From Melioribacteraceae bacterium (GTDB taxonomy: Bacteria; Bacteroidota; Ignavibacteria; Ignavibacteriales; Melioribacteraceae), in contig DAOSDY010000001.1 in NCBI GenBank assembly GCA_035362835.1, forward strand, positions 620,001 to 684,000: DNA of 64,000 bases, in the 5' to 3' direction. The notes under the pieces were generated by a model, which worked only from the letters and a program-made list of their open reading frames with translations, did not search any database and was not told where the DNA came from. The position numbers and the translations under genes were made by a program. Shown here piece after piece: positions 7,658 to 15,562 of this stretch; position 1 is the first letter of the stretch; each line of letters opens with the position of its first letter.

Positions 7658-10162
7658 ATGTATAAAACAGAATTAAATATTCAGGCTGTCGAAGCAATTC
7701 ATCTTTCGGACCTTCAGAACGATGAAGTCGGAATTATTACCAAGATATTAGGACACGGTGCTTTCAGGAAACGAATTACCGAGATGGGCTTTGTAAAGGG
7801 GAAGCCTGTAAAGGTTATCAAAAACGCTCCTCTTCAGGACCCGATTGAATACGAGTTGATGAGCTTCCATGTTTCGCTCCGCAGAAGCGAAGCCAGATTA
7901 ATTGAAGTTGTACCGGTTGAAAAGTATGGTGATAAATCAATCGCGCATTTCGACGGAACTATACCCGACGACGAACTTCAGAAAAAAATCAGAGAAAAAT
8001 GCCGGACAATCAATGTTGCACTCGTTGGCAATCCGAATTCCGGAAAAACAACATTATTCAATTACGCGACCGGTAAACATGAGCGCGTCGGTAATTACGG
8101 CGGAGTAACTGTTGATACCAAAGAAGCAAAGCTGGATCATAACGGTTACAGGATTAACATTACGGATTTGCCCGGGACCTATTCAATTTCGGAATATTCG
8201 CCCGAAGAATTATTCGTCCGGAAACATATAACCGAAACATTACCTGATGTTGTTGTGAACGTAATCGATTCGTCGAACCTAGAAAGAAATCTTTACCTTA
8301 CTTCCCAACTGATGGATATGAACATCAAGGTAGTTATTGCGCTGAATATGTACGACGAACTCGAAGAGAAGGGGGATAAATTCGATCATGCTGCTCTGGC
8401 AAAAATTATAGGCATACCGATTGTTACCACTGTTGCATCCAAAGGAAAAGGAATTAAAGAATTATTCTCCAAGGTAATTGACGTATACGAAGACCGGGAT
8501 GAAGTTGCACGGCATGCGCATATTAATTACGGCACAAATATCGAGGACTCGATAAAACGTTTACGCGACGAAATTAAAAAGAATAGAATTATATACGATT
8601 CCTATTACAGCAGGTACGCTGCAATTAAATTATTAGAAAACGATACTGATTTTACCAGCCGGATTTCCGGAATTCCGGATTCTCAGAATCTTCTTGCACT
8701 TGCTCAAAAGGAAATTACTTCACTCGAACGCGAATACAAGGAGAAGTCCGATACGGTAATCGCGGACGCTAAATACGGATTTATAAACGGTGTATTAAAG
8801 GAAACATATAAGCAGGATAAATTAAATAAAAGGCAGGCCAGCCATTCTATCGATTTCTTTTTAACTCACAAATACCTGGGATTTCCGATATTTATCTTTT
8901 TCTTGTGGGTAATGTTTCAGCTGACGTTTTCATTAGGCGGCTACCCGATGGATTGGATCGATGCCGGTGTATCAGAACTCGGTAATTTTATTGCCAACAC
9001 ACTTCCCGATGGCTCGCTGAGAGATTTGATTGTGGACGGTATAATCGGCGGTGTAGGCGGAGTAATTATATTTCTTCCGAATATTTTAATCCTGTTTTTC
9101 TGTATCTCATTAATGGAAGACACGGGTTATATGGCCCGCGCCGCTTTCATAATGGATAAGCTGATGCACAAAATCGGTCTGCACGGAAAATCATTTATTC
9201 CGCTGATAATGGGATTCGGATGCAACGTTCCTGCTGTAATGGCTACACGAACATTAGAGAACCGTAAGGACAGGATTTTAACGATGCTGATATTGCCGCT
9301 GATGTCATGCAGCGCGCGTCTGCCTGTTTATGTACTATTGATTTCAGCATTCTTCCCTGCAAACCAGGGACTGGTTTTATTGTCAATTTATCTGATCGGC
9401 ATTTTGCTGGCTACACTGGTTGCTCTTGTATTTAAAAGGATCTTCTTCGCAAAGCAGGATGTTCCTTTTGTGATGGAATTGCCGCCGTATAGAATTCCCA
9501 CACTCAGAAATACTCTGGTTCACATGTGGGGCAAAAGCGTTCAGTATTTAACTAAAATGGGGACTGTAATATTAAGCGCTTCAATTATTATCTGGGCACT
9601 AGGACATTTCCCCCGCGATGTGAAATTCTCGGTTGATTACGATAAAATGACGGAGGAAATTTCAGCTAACATTAATTTGACCGGGAGCGAAAAAGAGGAA
9701 CAACTTGCACAGATTGAAATTGATAAAGAATCCGAGCGGATGGAGAAGTCCTATATCGGTCAATTGGGGCACATGATAGTTCCGGTTATTGAACCGCTCG
9801 GCTGGGATTGGAAAATAGGCGTGAGCATTATTACAGGTTTAGCCGCTAAAGAAATTGTAATTGGATCGATGGGAGTTCTATATCAATCCGATCTGGAAGC
9901 CGATGAAACTTCTGTAAACTTAAAGACAAAACTTCAGCAGCAGGTATTTACAAGCGGACCAAGAATAGGGGAAAAAGTTTTTTCGCCGGTTGTCGCCTAT
10001 TCCCTGATGTTATTTATATTAATTTATTTCCCGTGTGTGGCGGTTATAGCGGCAATCAGAAAGGAAGCTAACTGGAAGTGGGCCACATTTACTATGGTTT
10101 ACACTACTGCAATGGCATGGATTGTTGCTTTCGGTGCGTATCACATAGGAAATATTTTTTAA
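7658..10162 (+). CDS. feoB: Ferrous iron transporter, FeoA-FeoB fusion
   Basis: This 834-residue inner-membrane Fe(II) transporter carries FeoA at its N-terminus. Residues 12-85 form the SH3-like FeoA domain (LSDLQNDEVGIITKILG...RLIEVVP). The G domain follows: G1 GNPNSGKTT near 125, G3 DLPGTYS near 170, G4 NMYD near 230 and a G5-like VASKGKG near 265. After a helical spacer come the paired Gate domains with GFGCNVPAVMATRTLENRKD near 519 and PLMSCSARLPVY near 548, both FeoB hallmarks, and a C-terminal helix bundle. FeoA-FeoB fusions are common in Bacteroidota. The gene starts five bases after the porin without a clear Shine-Dalgarno site, suggesting coupled translation, and is followed by the small Cys-rich partner. 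Confidence 0.97.
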   Translation: MYKTELNIQAVEAIHLSDLQNDEVGIITKILGHGAFRKRITEMGFVKGKPVKVIKNAPLQDPIEYELMSFHVSLRRSEARLIEVVPVEKYGDKSIAHFDGTIPDDELQKKIREKCRTINVALVGNPNSGKTTLFNYATGKHERVGNYGGVTVDTKEAKLDHNGYRINITDLPGTYSISEYSPEELFVRKHITETLPDVVVNVIDSSNLERNLYLTSQLMDMNIKVVIALNMYDELEEKGDKFDHAALAKIIGIPIVTTVASKGKGIKELFSKVIDVYEDRDEVARHAHINYGTNIEDSIKRLRDEIKKNRIIYDSYYSRYAAIKLLENDTDFTSRISGIPDSQNLLALAQKEITSLEREYKEKSDTVIADAKYGFINGVLKETYKQDKLNKRQASHSIDFFLTHKYLGFPIFIFFLWVMFQLTFSLGGYPMDWIDAGVSELGNFIANTLPDGSLRDLIVDGIIGGVGGVIIFLPNILILFFCISLMEDTGYMARAAFIMDKLMHKIGLHGKSFIPLIMGFGCNVPAVMATRTLENRKDRILTMLILPLMSCSARLPVYVLLISAFFPANQGLVLLSIYLIGILLATLVALVFKRIFFAKQDVPFVMELPPYRIPTLRNTLVHMWGKSVQYLTKMGTVILSASIIIWALGHFPRDVKFSVDYDKMTEEISANINLTGSEKEEQLAQIEIDKESERMEKSYIGQLGHMIVPVIEPLGWDWKIGVSIITGLAAKEIVIGSMGVLYQSDLEADETSVNLKTKLQQQVFTSGPRIGEKVFSPVVAYSLMLFILIYFPCVAVIAAIRKEANWKWATFTMVYTTAMAWIVAFGAYHIGNIF

Positions 10163-10174
10163 TAAGGGATTTAT

Positions 10175-10342
10175 ATGATTCAGGATATAATTGTATTCAC
10201 AATAATTTCATTAACGGCCGGTTACATAGTAATTTCTTTTATAAAGAATCTACGTGTTAAAAAAAGATCCGGGAACGCGTGCGGCGGCTGCACGGGCTGC
10301 GATCTTTCTAAAAACAGCGCTGCATGCAGCCGTGAATTCTAA
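10175..10342 (+). CDS. FeoB-associated Cys-rich membrane protein
   Basis: This 55-residue protein starts at an ATG preceded by AAGGGA and lies 12 bases after feoB. It has one membrane helix (residues 4-24, IIVFTIISLTAGYIVISFI), a basic stretch LRVKKR, then the cysteine cluster CGGCTGC and a last cysteine near the end (AACSREF). This arrangement matches the FeoB-associated Cys-rich family (also listed as virus attachment protein p12 family), which follows feoB in many Bacteroidota and Firmicutes and is thought to help FeoB in a FeoC-like or metal-binding role. Function of the family is not firmly established. Confidence 0.88.
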   Translation: MIQDIIVFTIISLTAGYIVISFIKNLRVKKRSGNACGGCTGCDLSKNSAACSREF

Positions 10343-10510
10343 ACGGGCCGGAAGTTTTCCGACTCACGCTTGTTTATTCATTTCCAGTTGACCCATCTTT
10401 TTCAAAAGTAATATCCATTTTAGTATCTTTAATCCGGTATTATTGCAAGTGTTAGAATAAATTATTTATGACTAATAATTGATTTCCCGTTTTCATTTTA
10501 GGAGAATGAT

Positions 10511-10972
10511 ATGAAATACTGGTTAATGAAATCCGAAGCAAATTGCTACCCGATTGAATTTCTGGAAAAAGAAAAAAATCAAACCACCTACTGGGACGGA
10601 GTGCGTAACTATCAGGCGCGTAACTTTATAAGGGATGAAATGAAGATTGGTGACAAAGTAATTTTCTACCATAGTAATGGTGAACCGCCCTGCGCTGCCG
10701 GTATTTGTGAAGTTGTTAAGGAAGCTTATCCGGATTTTACCGCATTCGATCCGGAAAATCCTCATTACGATCCGAAGAGTAAGAAGGACAATCCTGCATG
10801 GATGATGGTGGATGTTAAGCTGGTTAAGAAGTTTAAGAATTTTGTATCAATTGACAGTATGCGCAGCAATAAAAAGCTTCAGAAGATGCAGCTTCTCCAA
10901 CGCGGAAACAGACTTTCTGTTATGCCGGTTACAAAAGATGAGTTTGAAGAGATAATGCGAATAGGAGGATAG
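10511..10972 (+). CDS. EVE-domain protein
   Basis: This 153-residue protein is a single EVE (PUA-like, YTH-related) domain. The recognisable blocks are YWLMKSEANCYPIEFL at the start, YWDGVRNYQARNFI near 27, MKIGDKVIFYHS near 44, AGICEVVKEAYPDFTAFD near 62, the HYDPKSKKDNPAWMMVDV block near 85 and LLQRGNRLSVMPVT near 128. Members bind modified bases in DNA or RNA; the human homologue is THYN1. The gene appears to stand alone, with GGAG six bases before the ATG. No modification-restriction genes are nearby, so a housekeeping role is more likely than defence. Confidence 0.93.
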   Translation: MKYWLMKSEANCYPIEFLEKEKNQTTYWDGVRNYQARNFIRDEMKIGDKVIFYHSNGEPPCAAGICEVVKEAYPDFTAFDPENPHYDPKSKKDNPAWMMVDVKLVKKFKNFVSIDSMRSNKKLQKMQLLQRGNRLSVMPVTKDEFEEIMRIGG

Positions 10973-11335
10973 AATAAATTTAGTTAAATGGTTTACTGTA
11001 AATGATGATTCATACTACAATTAATTTGACGAAGATTAGTTGTCAGGAATTCTAAAATAGAATTTCGACACAAATATTAAATATGATATTACAATATGGT
11101 CACAAAAAATAAATCAACATAAACTGAAGACGAAGTAAGAATATTAATAAAACCAGTTGTTGAAACTGAATAAAATAAATCTGACTGTTCTGGATTTACT
11201 GAATTAAGAAAACGTTGTCCAAGTAGTACCCAAAGATATAGACATTGCTCTGTTCATAGAAATATCCTCAAATTTAAATAGTGATCATTAATAATAAGAA
11301 TGTAATTCATTCATGAGATTAATTTAGGATCAATA
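10973..11335. other. A/T-rich gap with small inverted repeat
   Basis: This 363-base stretch is very A/T-rich and shows no gene. An inverted repeat at 11042-11069 has a perfect core AATTCTA-AAA-TAGAATT and may end the EVE-gene transcript. The stretch near 11130-11280 reads like broken coding sequence in places, but no frame stays open and no product is recognised. Confidence 0.4.
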
Positions 11336-12205
11336 ATGAAGAAAAAATATTGCGCAATAATATTGGTTACACTGAATTTTATTCCTCTATTTGGACAAAA
11401 CAATAATTGCAAGGATCAAATCCTGGATTACAGGGATTTTATTGAAACGGATAGTACCAAATGGTGTTTAACTTTATCAAAAGACGATAGAATAGCATTG
11501 TTCTACTTTGGAGCAATTCACTCGAAAGACCCATCCAACATACAGTTTAATGAAATTGAAAAAGCATGGAGTAGAGAAAAGTTTGATATAGCTTTATATG
11601 AAGGACCTAATAGAGGTATCTTTTCCACAAAAGAGGAAACAATAGAAAAATTGGGCGAGTCCGGCTTTTTAAGATTTTTAGCTTCCCGGGATAGTGTTGA
11701 AGTCTTATCGCTCGAACCAGACCCTATTAAAGAAATTAATTATCTATTGGATTATTTCCCGATTGAAAAAATAAAACTTTTCTTTTTATTGAGAGAGGCT
11801 CAGAGAGTAAGAGAAAGTTTTAATTGGGAAGAAGTTCAGATTAAAAGTCATATAGAAAACGTTTTAACAAAGGCCAATTCATTACCAGTACTAAATAATA
11901 CAGTACTTAATATCCGGGACATTGAAAATTCATTTATAAAATATTGGGGAACAGGAATAAAATGGTGGGAAGCCCCTTCAAATTGGTTTGATCCATTACA
12001 GGCATCGGAGAAAACAGGCGGAATTTTTACAAATGACATCAACAGATATTCAAGTAATTACAGAAACACCCATATGTTCGATTTAATCACCAGTTTTTTT
12101 CATAAAAATAAAAGAGTGTTTGCAATTGTTGGCAGAAATCATATTCCAATGCAATCGAAAGCTCTTAAATGTGAATGGGAAAGATTAAGCGCGAATAGGA
12201 ATTAG
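11336..12205 (+). CDS. Tiki/TraB/ChaN-like exported protein (putative)
   Basis: This 289-residue protein has a signal peptide (MKKKYCAIILVTLNFIPLFGQ). The pattern YFGAIHS near 59-65, YEGP near 88, and the closing pair RNTHMFD near 240 with FAIVGRNHIPM near 261 fits the TIKI/TraB/EreA-ChaN superfamily, in which GxxH, Glu and the late Arg/His form a metal site of peptidase-like or heme-binding enzymes. I base the call on motif order only, so it is tentative. The gene and both flanks are clearly richer in A/T than the photolyase downstream or the EVE gene upstream. With no partner genes, the piece may have been acquired by transfer. AGGA precedes the ATG. Confidence 0.55.
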   Translation: MKKKYCAIILVTLNFIPLFGQNNNCKDQILDYRDFIETDSTKWCLTLSKDDRIALFYFGAIHSKDPSNIQFNEIEKAWSREKFDIALYEGPNRGIFSTKEETIEKLGESGFLRFLASRDSVEVLSLEPDPIKEINYLLDYFPIEKIKLFFLLREAQRVRESFNWEEVQIKSHIENVLTKANSLPVLNNTVLNIRDIENSFIKYWGTGIKWWEAPSNWFDPLQASEKTGGIFTNDINRYSSNYRNTHMFDLITSFFHKNKRVFAIVGRNHIPMQSKALKCEWERLSANRN

Positions 12206-12386
12206 CTGCACTTAACCATGACAATCCTTTTAGATCATGATGTTATTAACCCTGTGCAATGGTATTTTTATTAAATTACCTAACCAAGTATGTTGAGCAA
12301 AACGAATTTTTGAGATTGTTTTATCAAAATTAGAGAGCAACATATTTTTTGATATTTTTATATTCGATTATCCATAAAATATTACC

Positions 12387-13736
12387 ATGGATTCAATACG
12401 CTTAAGAATTTTACAAGATGGTATTAGCAATCCCGGTCCGGTTGTTTACTGGATGCAGCGGGATCAGCGCGTTCACGATAACTGGGCATTGTTATACGCG
12501 CAGGAAAAAGCAATAGAGCGTAACGTACCGCTGTTTGTTCTATTTAACCTTGTCCCGGATTTCCTTGAAGCGACAATCCGGCAATACGGATTTATGATTA
12601 AAGGATTGCAGGAAGTTGAATCGGGATTAAGTAAATACAACATTCCTTTTGTTATTACTACAGGCGATGCCGGAGAAAAAATTCCCGCGTTTCTCGAAAA
12701 AACCATAGCTTCATTAATAGTAACAGATTTCAATCCGTTAAAAATTGTGAGGCGATGGAAAAAATCCGTCGCTGATAAAATTGAAATCCCCTTTCACGAA
12801 GTTGATGCGCATAACATTGTCCCGTGTCTTCATGTGTCAGACAAACAGGAATTCGCCGCCTATACAATTCGTCCCAAGATCCAGAAATTACTTCCGGAGT
12901 TTTTAGAAGAGTTTCCCCCTCTTAGAAAGATGAAGACGAAAACTGAAAACGTAAAAGCGGACTGGGATTCAGTTTACAAATCATTAAAAATCAATACAGC
13001 TGTTAAAGAGGTTGACTGGCTTTTACCGGGAGAGAGTGCAGCCAATAAAACACTTCAAAAATTCATTGACAAAAAATTTGCGAATTACGGAACAGACAGA
13101 AATTTTCCGACGCATGACGCCCAGTCGAATCTCTCTCCCTATTTTCACTTCGGACAAATTTCACCGCAGCGGGTAGCACTTGTAATTCAGCCGTTGACAG
13201 AACCTGCAGAATCCTACAAAGCATTTTTAGAGGAGATGCTAGTTCGCCGCGAACTTTCTGATAATTTCTGCTACTACAATAAGAACTACGATTCATTCGA
13301 TGGATTTCATCCCTGGGCACAGGAGTCGTTAAACCTTCACAGGAAAGATAAGCGGGATTACATCTATTCAACGGAGGAATTCGAACTAGCCAATACACAT
13401 GATGATTTATGGAATGCCGCACAAATGGAAATGGTTAACAGAGGCAAGATGCACGGATATATGAGGATGTACTGGGCAAAGAAAATCCTTGAGTGGTCTA
13501 AATCCCCCGAAGATGCGATGCGGACCGCGATTTATCTTAACGACAAATACGAAGTGGACGGACGGGATCCGAACGGTTATACAGGAATTGCATGGTCAAT
13601 AGGCGGAGTGCACGACCGTCCCTGGTTCGAACGGCCGGTTTACGGAAAGGTGCGTTACATGAATTATAACGGCTGCGCAAAGAAGTTTGACGTAAAAAAG
13701 TATATTACAAATCATTTAGAATCGAGGAATAAATGA
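12387..13736 (+). CDS. Class II CPD photolyase
   Basis: This 449-residue enzyme uses FAD and light to split cyclobutane pyrimidine dimers. It fits class II: PVVYWMQRDQRVHDNWALLYAQ near 18-40 (the Rossmann-like N-domain), DFNPLKIVRRWKK near 113, VDAHNIVPC and EFAAYTIRPKI near 138-166. The C-terminal FAD domain shows ELSDNFCYYN near 289, GKMHGYMRMYWAKKILEW near 353 and IYLNDKYEVDGRDPNGYTGI near 381 with WSIGG after it. Length matches the class (about 450). No good Shine-Dalgarno sequence precedes the ATG. The stop overlaps the ATG of the next gene by four bases (ATGA). Confidence 0.95.
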   Translation: MDSIRLRILQDGISNPGPVVYWMQRDQRVHDNWALLYAQEKAIERNVPLFVLFNLVPDFLEATIRQYGFMIKGLQEVESGLSKYNIPFVITTGDAGEKIPAFLEKTIASLIVTDFNPLKIVRRWKKSVADKIEIPFHEVDAHNIVPCLHVSDKQEFAAYTIRPKIQKLLPEFLEEFPPLRKMKTKTENVKADWDSVYKSLKINTAVKEVDWLLPGESAANKTLQKFIDKKFANYGTDRNFPTHDAQSNLSPYFHFGQISPQRVALVIQPLTEPAESYKAFLEEMLVRRELSDNFCYYNKNYDSFDGFHPWAQESLNLHRKDKRDYIYSTEEFELANTHDDLWNAAQMEMVNRGKMHGYMRMYWAKKILEWSKSPEDAMRTAIYLNDKYEVDGRDPNGYTGIAWSIGGVHDRPWFERPVYGKVRYMNYNGCAKKFDVKKYITNHLESRNK

Positions 13737-14188
13737 GAAAACTTATTTCAATTTTCGTTTTGTTCATTTCGATACCGCTCTCTGCTCAAAAGCAGAATCC
13801 GGATTACGATGCCGGACTGGCAAAGAAATTTGGTGCTGACGATTACGGAATGAAGAATTATGTTTTCGTAATACTTAAAACGGGTCCAGCTGTTATAGAG
13901 AAAAAGGAAACAAGGGATAGTCTTTTTGCCGGCCATATGAATAATATTAATCGTCTGGTTGAAGAGGAAAAACTTTTTGTTGCCGGACCTTTCGGAAAAA
14001 ACAACCTGCAATACCGGGGACTGTTCATACTGAATGTTAAAACAATTGAGGAAGCGAGGGAACTGGTTAATACCGATCCTGCTGTTGCGGCCGGTATCTT
14101 CGATGTGGAATTAATACCATGGTACGGTTCAGCAGCATTGAGCGATTATCTGAAGACCGCAAATAAAATTACTAAATTCAATCCCTGA
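13733..14188 (+). CDS. YCII-like exported protein
   Basis: This 151-residue protein has a signal peptide (MRKLISIFVLFISIPLSAQ) and a YCII-related ferredoxin-like domain from about residue 43: YVFVILKTGP, then FAGHMNNINRLVEEEKLFVAGPFG near 66-90 and ARELVNTDPAVAAGIFDVELIPW near 104-127. YCII proteins usually are small cytoplasmic putative enzymes with a His-Asp pair; the His and the TDP motif are present here. Export is a less common form. The ATG overlaps the photolyase stop, so expression is tied to photolyase, but I see no functional link. Confidence 0.8.
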   Translation: MRKLISIFVLFISIPLSAQKQNPDYDAGLAKKFGADDYGMKNYVFVILKTGPAVIEKKETRDSLFAGHMNNINRLVEEEKLFVAGPFGKNNLQYRGLFILNVKTIEEARELVNTDPAVAAGIFDVELIPWYGSAALSDYLKTANKITKFNP

Positions 14189-14239
14189 TTTGATCTGCAG
14201 CTTTGCTGGAAATTTAACCGGCGAGTTTTTCAATAAATT

Positions 14240-14270
14240 CTAATCCCCTCTAATGGAAAGAGGGGATTAG
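14240..14270. terminator. Hairpin between convergent genes
   Basis: A perfect 12-base stem, CTAATCCCCTCT and AGAGGGGATTAG, with a 7-base loop lies between the YCII gene (+) and the TlpA gene (-). It probably ends transcription from both sides, although neither side has a long T run. Confidence 0.6.
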
Positions 14271-14280
14271 CAATAACAGC

Positions 14281-14793
14281 TTATTTCTTTCTGCTTTTCT
14301 CAATCTCTTTCTTAAATTCATCATACGATTTTTTACCTTCGAGAAAGGAGATTTTTTTACCATTCTTATCGTAGATGAATGTGGCGGGAAGCGCGCCGTT
14401 CCAGTCTTTATCGAGAGTATTAATCAGCTCTTCGTCCCCCTGAAATCCGTTAACATAAGAGATGAATTTCGCATTTTGTGATTTAAGGAAAGGAATGATT
14501 TTGGATTCGATCTCCTCGGGGAAATCGACGCTGATCCCGATAAACTCAACATCCTTATATTCTTCAGCCAGTTTATTGATTGCGGGAAATTCCTCCCTGC
14601 AGGGAACGCACCATGTTGCCCACAGATTAAGGAACAGGGGTTTACCCTTCCGGTCTTTCAATATCCTGGAAAGTTTATCCTTATCAATGGATTCAACGGT
14701 TATTTTACTGTTCTGTTTCGGTTTTTCATCAGCATAAGAACTAACGCCCGCAAAAAATAAAACAATAAAAAAAGCTAAAAGAAAATTTCTCAT
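14281..14793 (-). CDS. TlpA/ResA-like thiol-disulfide oxidoreductase
   Basis: This 170-residue periplasmic thioredoxin-fold protein has a signal sequence (MRNFLLAFFIVLFFAGVSSYADE) and the redox motif LNLWATWCVPCREEF with Cys62 and Cys65. A cis-Pro segment follows near 140 (NGALPATFIYDKNGK). It probably reduces cytochrome c apoproteins or other periplasmic disulfides. I start it at 14793 because this ATG follows the stop of the upstream redoxin gene by one base; longer readings of the frame run back through that gene. The two genes form one minus-strand operon. A c-type cytochrome is encoded at 36916-37338, though not nearby. Confidence 0.9.
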   Translation of the reverse strand: MRNFLLAFFIVLFFAGVSSYADEKPKQNSKITVESIDKDKLSRILKDRKGKPLFLNLWATWCVPCREEFPAINKLAEEYKDVEFIGISVDFPEEIESKIIPFLKSQNAKFISYVNGFQGDEELINTLDKDWNGALPATFIYDKNGKKISFLEGKKSYDEFKKEIEKSRKK

Positions 14794-14794
14794 T

Positions 14795-15364
14795 TTACGA
14801 TACTCTTTTAATTGTACATCCGAATGCTTTTGTTTTAGTATTTGAAACCGATTTACCGCCGAGAATTTCATCAAGCGCTTTGCGAAGATCTTTCGATTTA
14901 ACGTCGTTCGGCTTTCTTGAATCATCAATTCTACCGTGATATAAAACTTCAAAATTACTGTTCAAAACATAAACTTCCGGAGTGACAGATGCAGAAAATT
15001 TATCTGCAATTACATTTTTTTCGTCTTTTAGAATAGGGAATGCAAGGTTATTCTCTTTTGCATGATTCTTAATTTCTTCAATGCTTTCCTGTTTATTGGA
15101 ATTAATACCTATAAAAACAATTCCCTTATCCTTATAATCATTATAGACTTCAGCCATTCTGGAGTTATAATCATTCGATACCGGGCACTGCGTAGCGACA
15201 AACATAATAACAATTGCTTTAGAAGCTTTGAAATCGCTGAGCTGATGTTCTTTGCCGTTGTAATCCTTCAGCTTGAAGTTTTCAACTTTCGATACATCGC
15301 CGGCAAATACAAAAGAGGCGGCAAAAACAATGATTGCTGCAAAAAATATATTTGATGTTTTCAT
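14795..15364 (-). CDS. Redoxin/thioredoxin family protein
   Basis: This 189-residue exported protein has a signal peptide (MKTSNIFFAAIIVFAASFVFA). The AhpC/TSA-type redoxin fold follows, with a single conserved cysteine in MFVATQCPVSNDY (Cys60), PILKDEKNVIADKFSASVTPEVYVL near 120-145 and the family-typical tail KAFGCTIKRV with a second cysteine. This subgroup is often called thioredoxin family protein; peroxidase activity is not proven. The start at 15364 has a very strong ribosome site (GGAGGG, four bases before ATG) and gives the proper signal peptide. It is the first gene of the operon with the TlpA-like protein. Confidence 0.88.
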   Translation of the reverse strand: MKTSNIFFAAIIVFAASFVFAGDVSKVENFKLKDYNGKEHQLSDFKASKAIVIMFVATQCPVSNDYNSRMAEVYNDYKDKGIVFIGINSNKQESIEEIKNHAKENNLAFPILKDEKNVIADKFSASVTPEVYVLNSNFEVLYHGRIDDSRKPNDVKSKDLRKALDEILGGKSVSNTKTKAFGCTIKRVS

Positions 15365-15501
15365 ATTTCCCTCCTGATTATTTATTGATTGCGGGACAAA
15401 GATATTTATCATTTCCCTATTCTGTCAAACAGATTTCCCTCTTTAAAGTTCCTGGCAAAATGTTTTACCCTTACTAATACCTTTCTGTCGGAATTGAACT
15501 G

Positions 15502-15531
15502 TTGCATTTACACCTCTGTTTTTTATATTAC
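15502..15531 (+). promoter_or_regulatory. Candidate Bacteroidota-type promoter
   Basis: TTG at 15502-15504 is followed after 19 bases by TATATTAC at 15524-15531, a partial match to the -33/-7 promoter of Bacteroidota, about 32 bases before the ATG of the sugar-dehydrogenase-like gene. Only part of the -7 consensus matches. Confidence 0.3.
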
Positions 15532-15562
15532 TACCGTTCCATTAGAAATGAAAGGCCTAGAT

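Noticed and set aside
11130..11290. Remnant of a broken gene in the A/T-rich gap
   Set aside because: Short stretches read as plausible protein, but stops occur in every frame and no family is recognised, so it is not reported as a pseudogene.
14794..14952. Extended N-terminus of the TlpA-like protein
   Set aside because: It runs through the upstream redoxin gene in another frame; the ATG at 14793 gives a normal signal peptide right after the redoxin stop.
15389..15562. Extended N-terminus of the sugar-dehydrogenase-like protein
   Set aside because: The extension overlaps the divergent redoxin start and a candidate promoter, and lacks signal-peptide features; the ATG at 15563 has both a ribosome site and a signal peptide.
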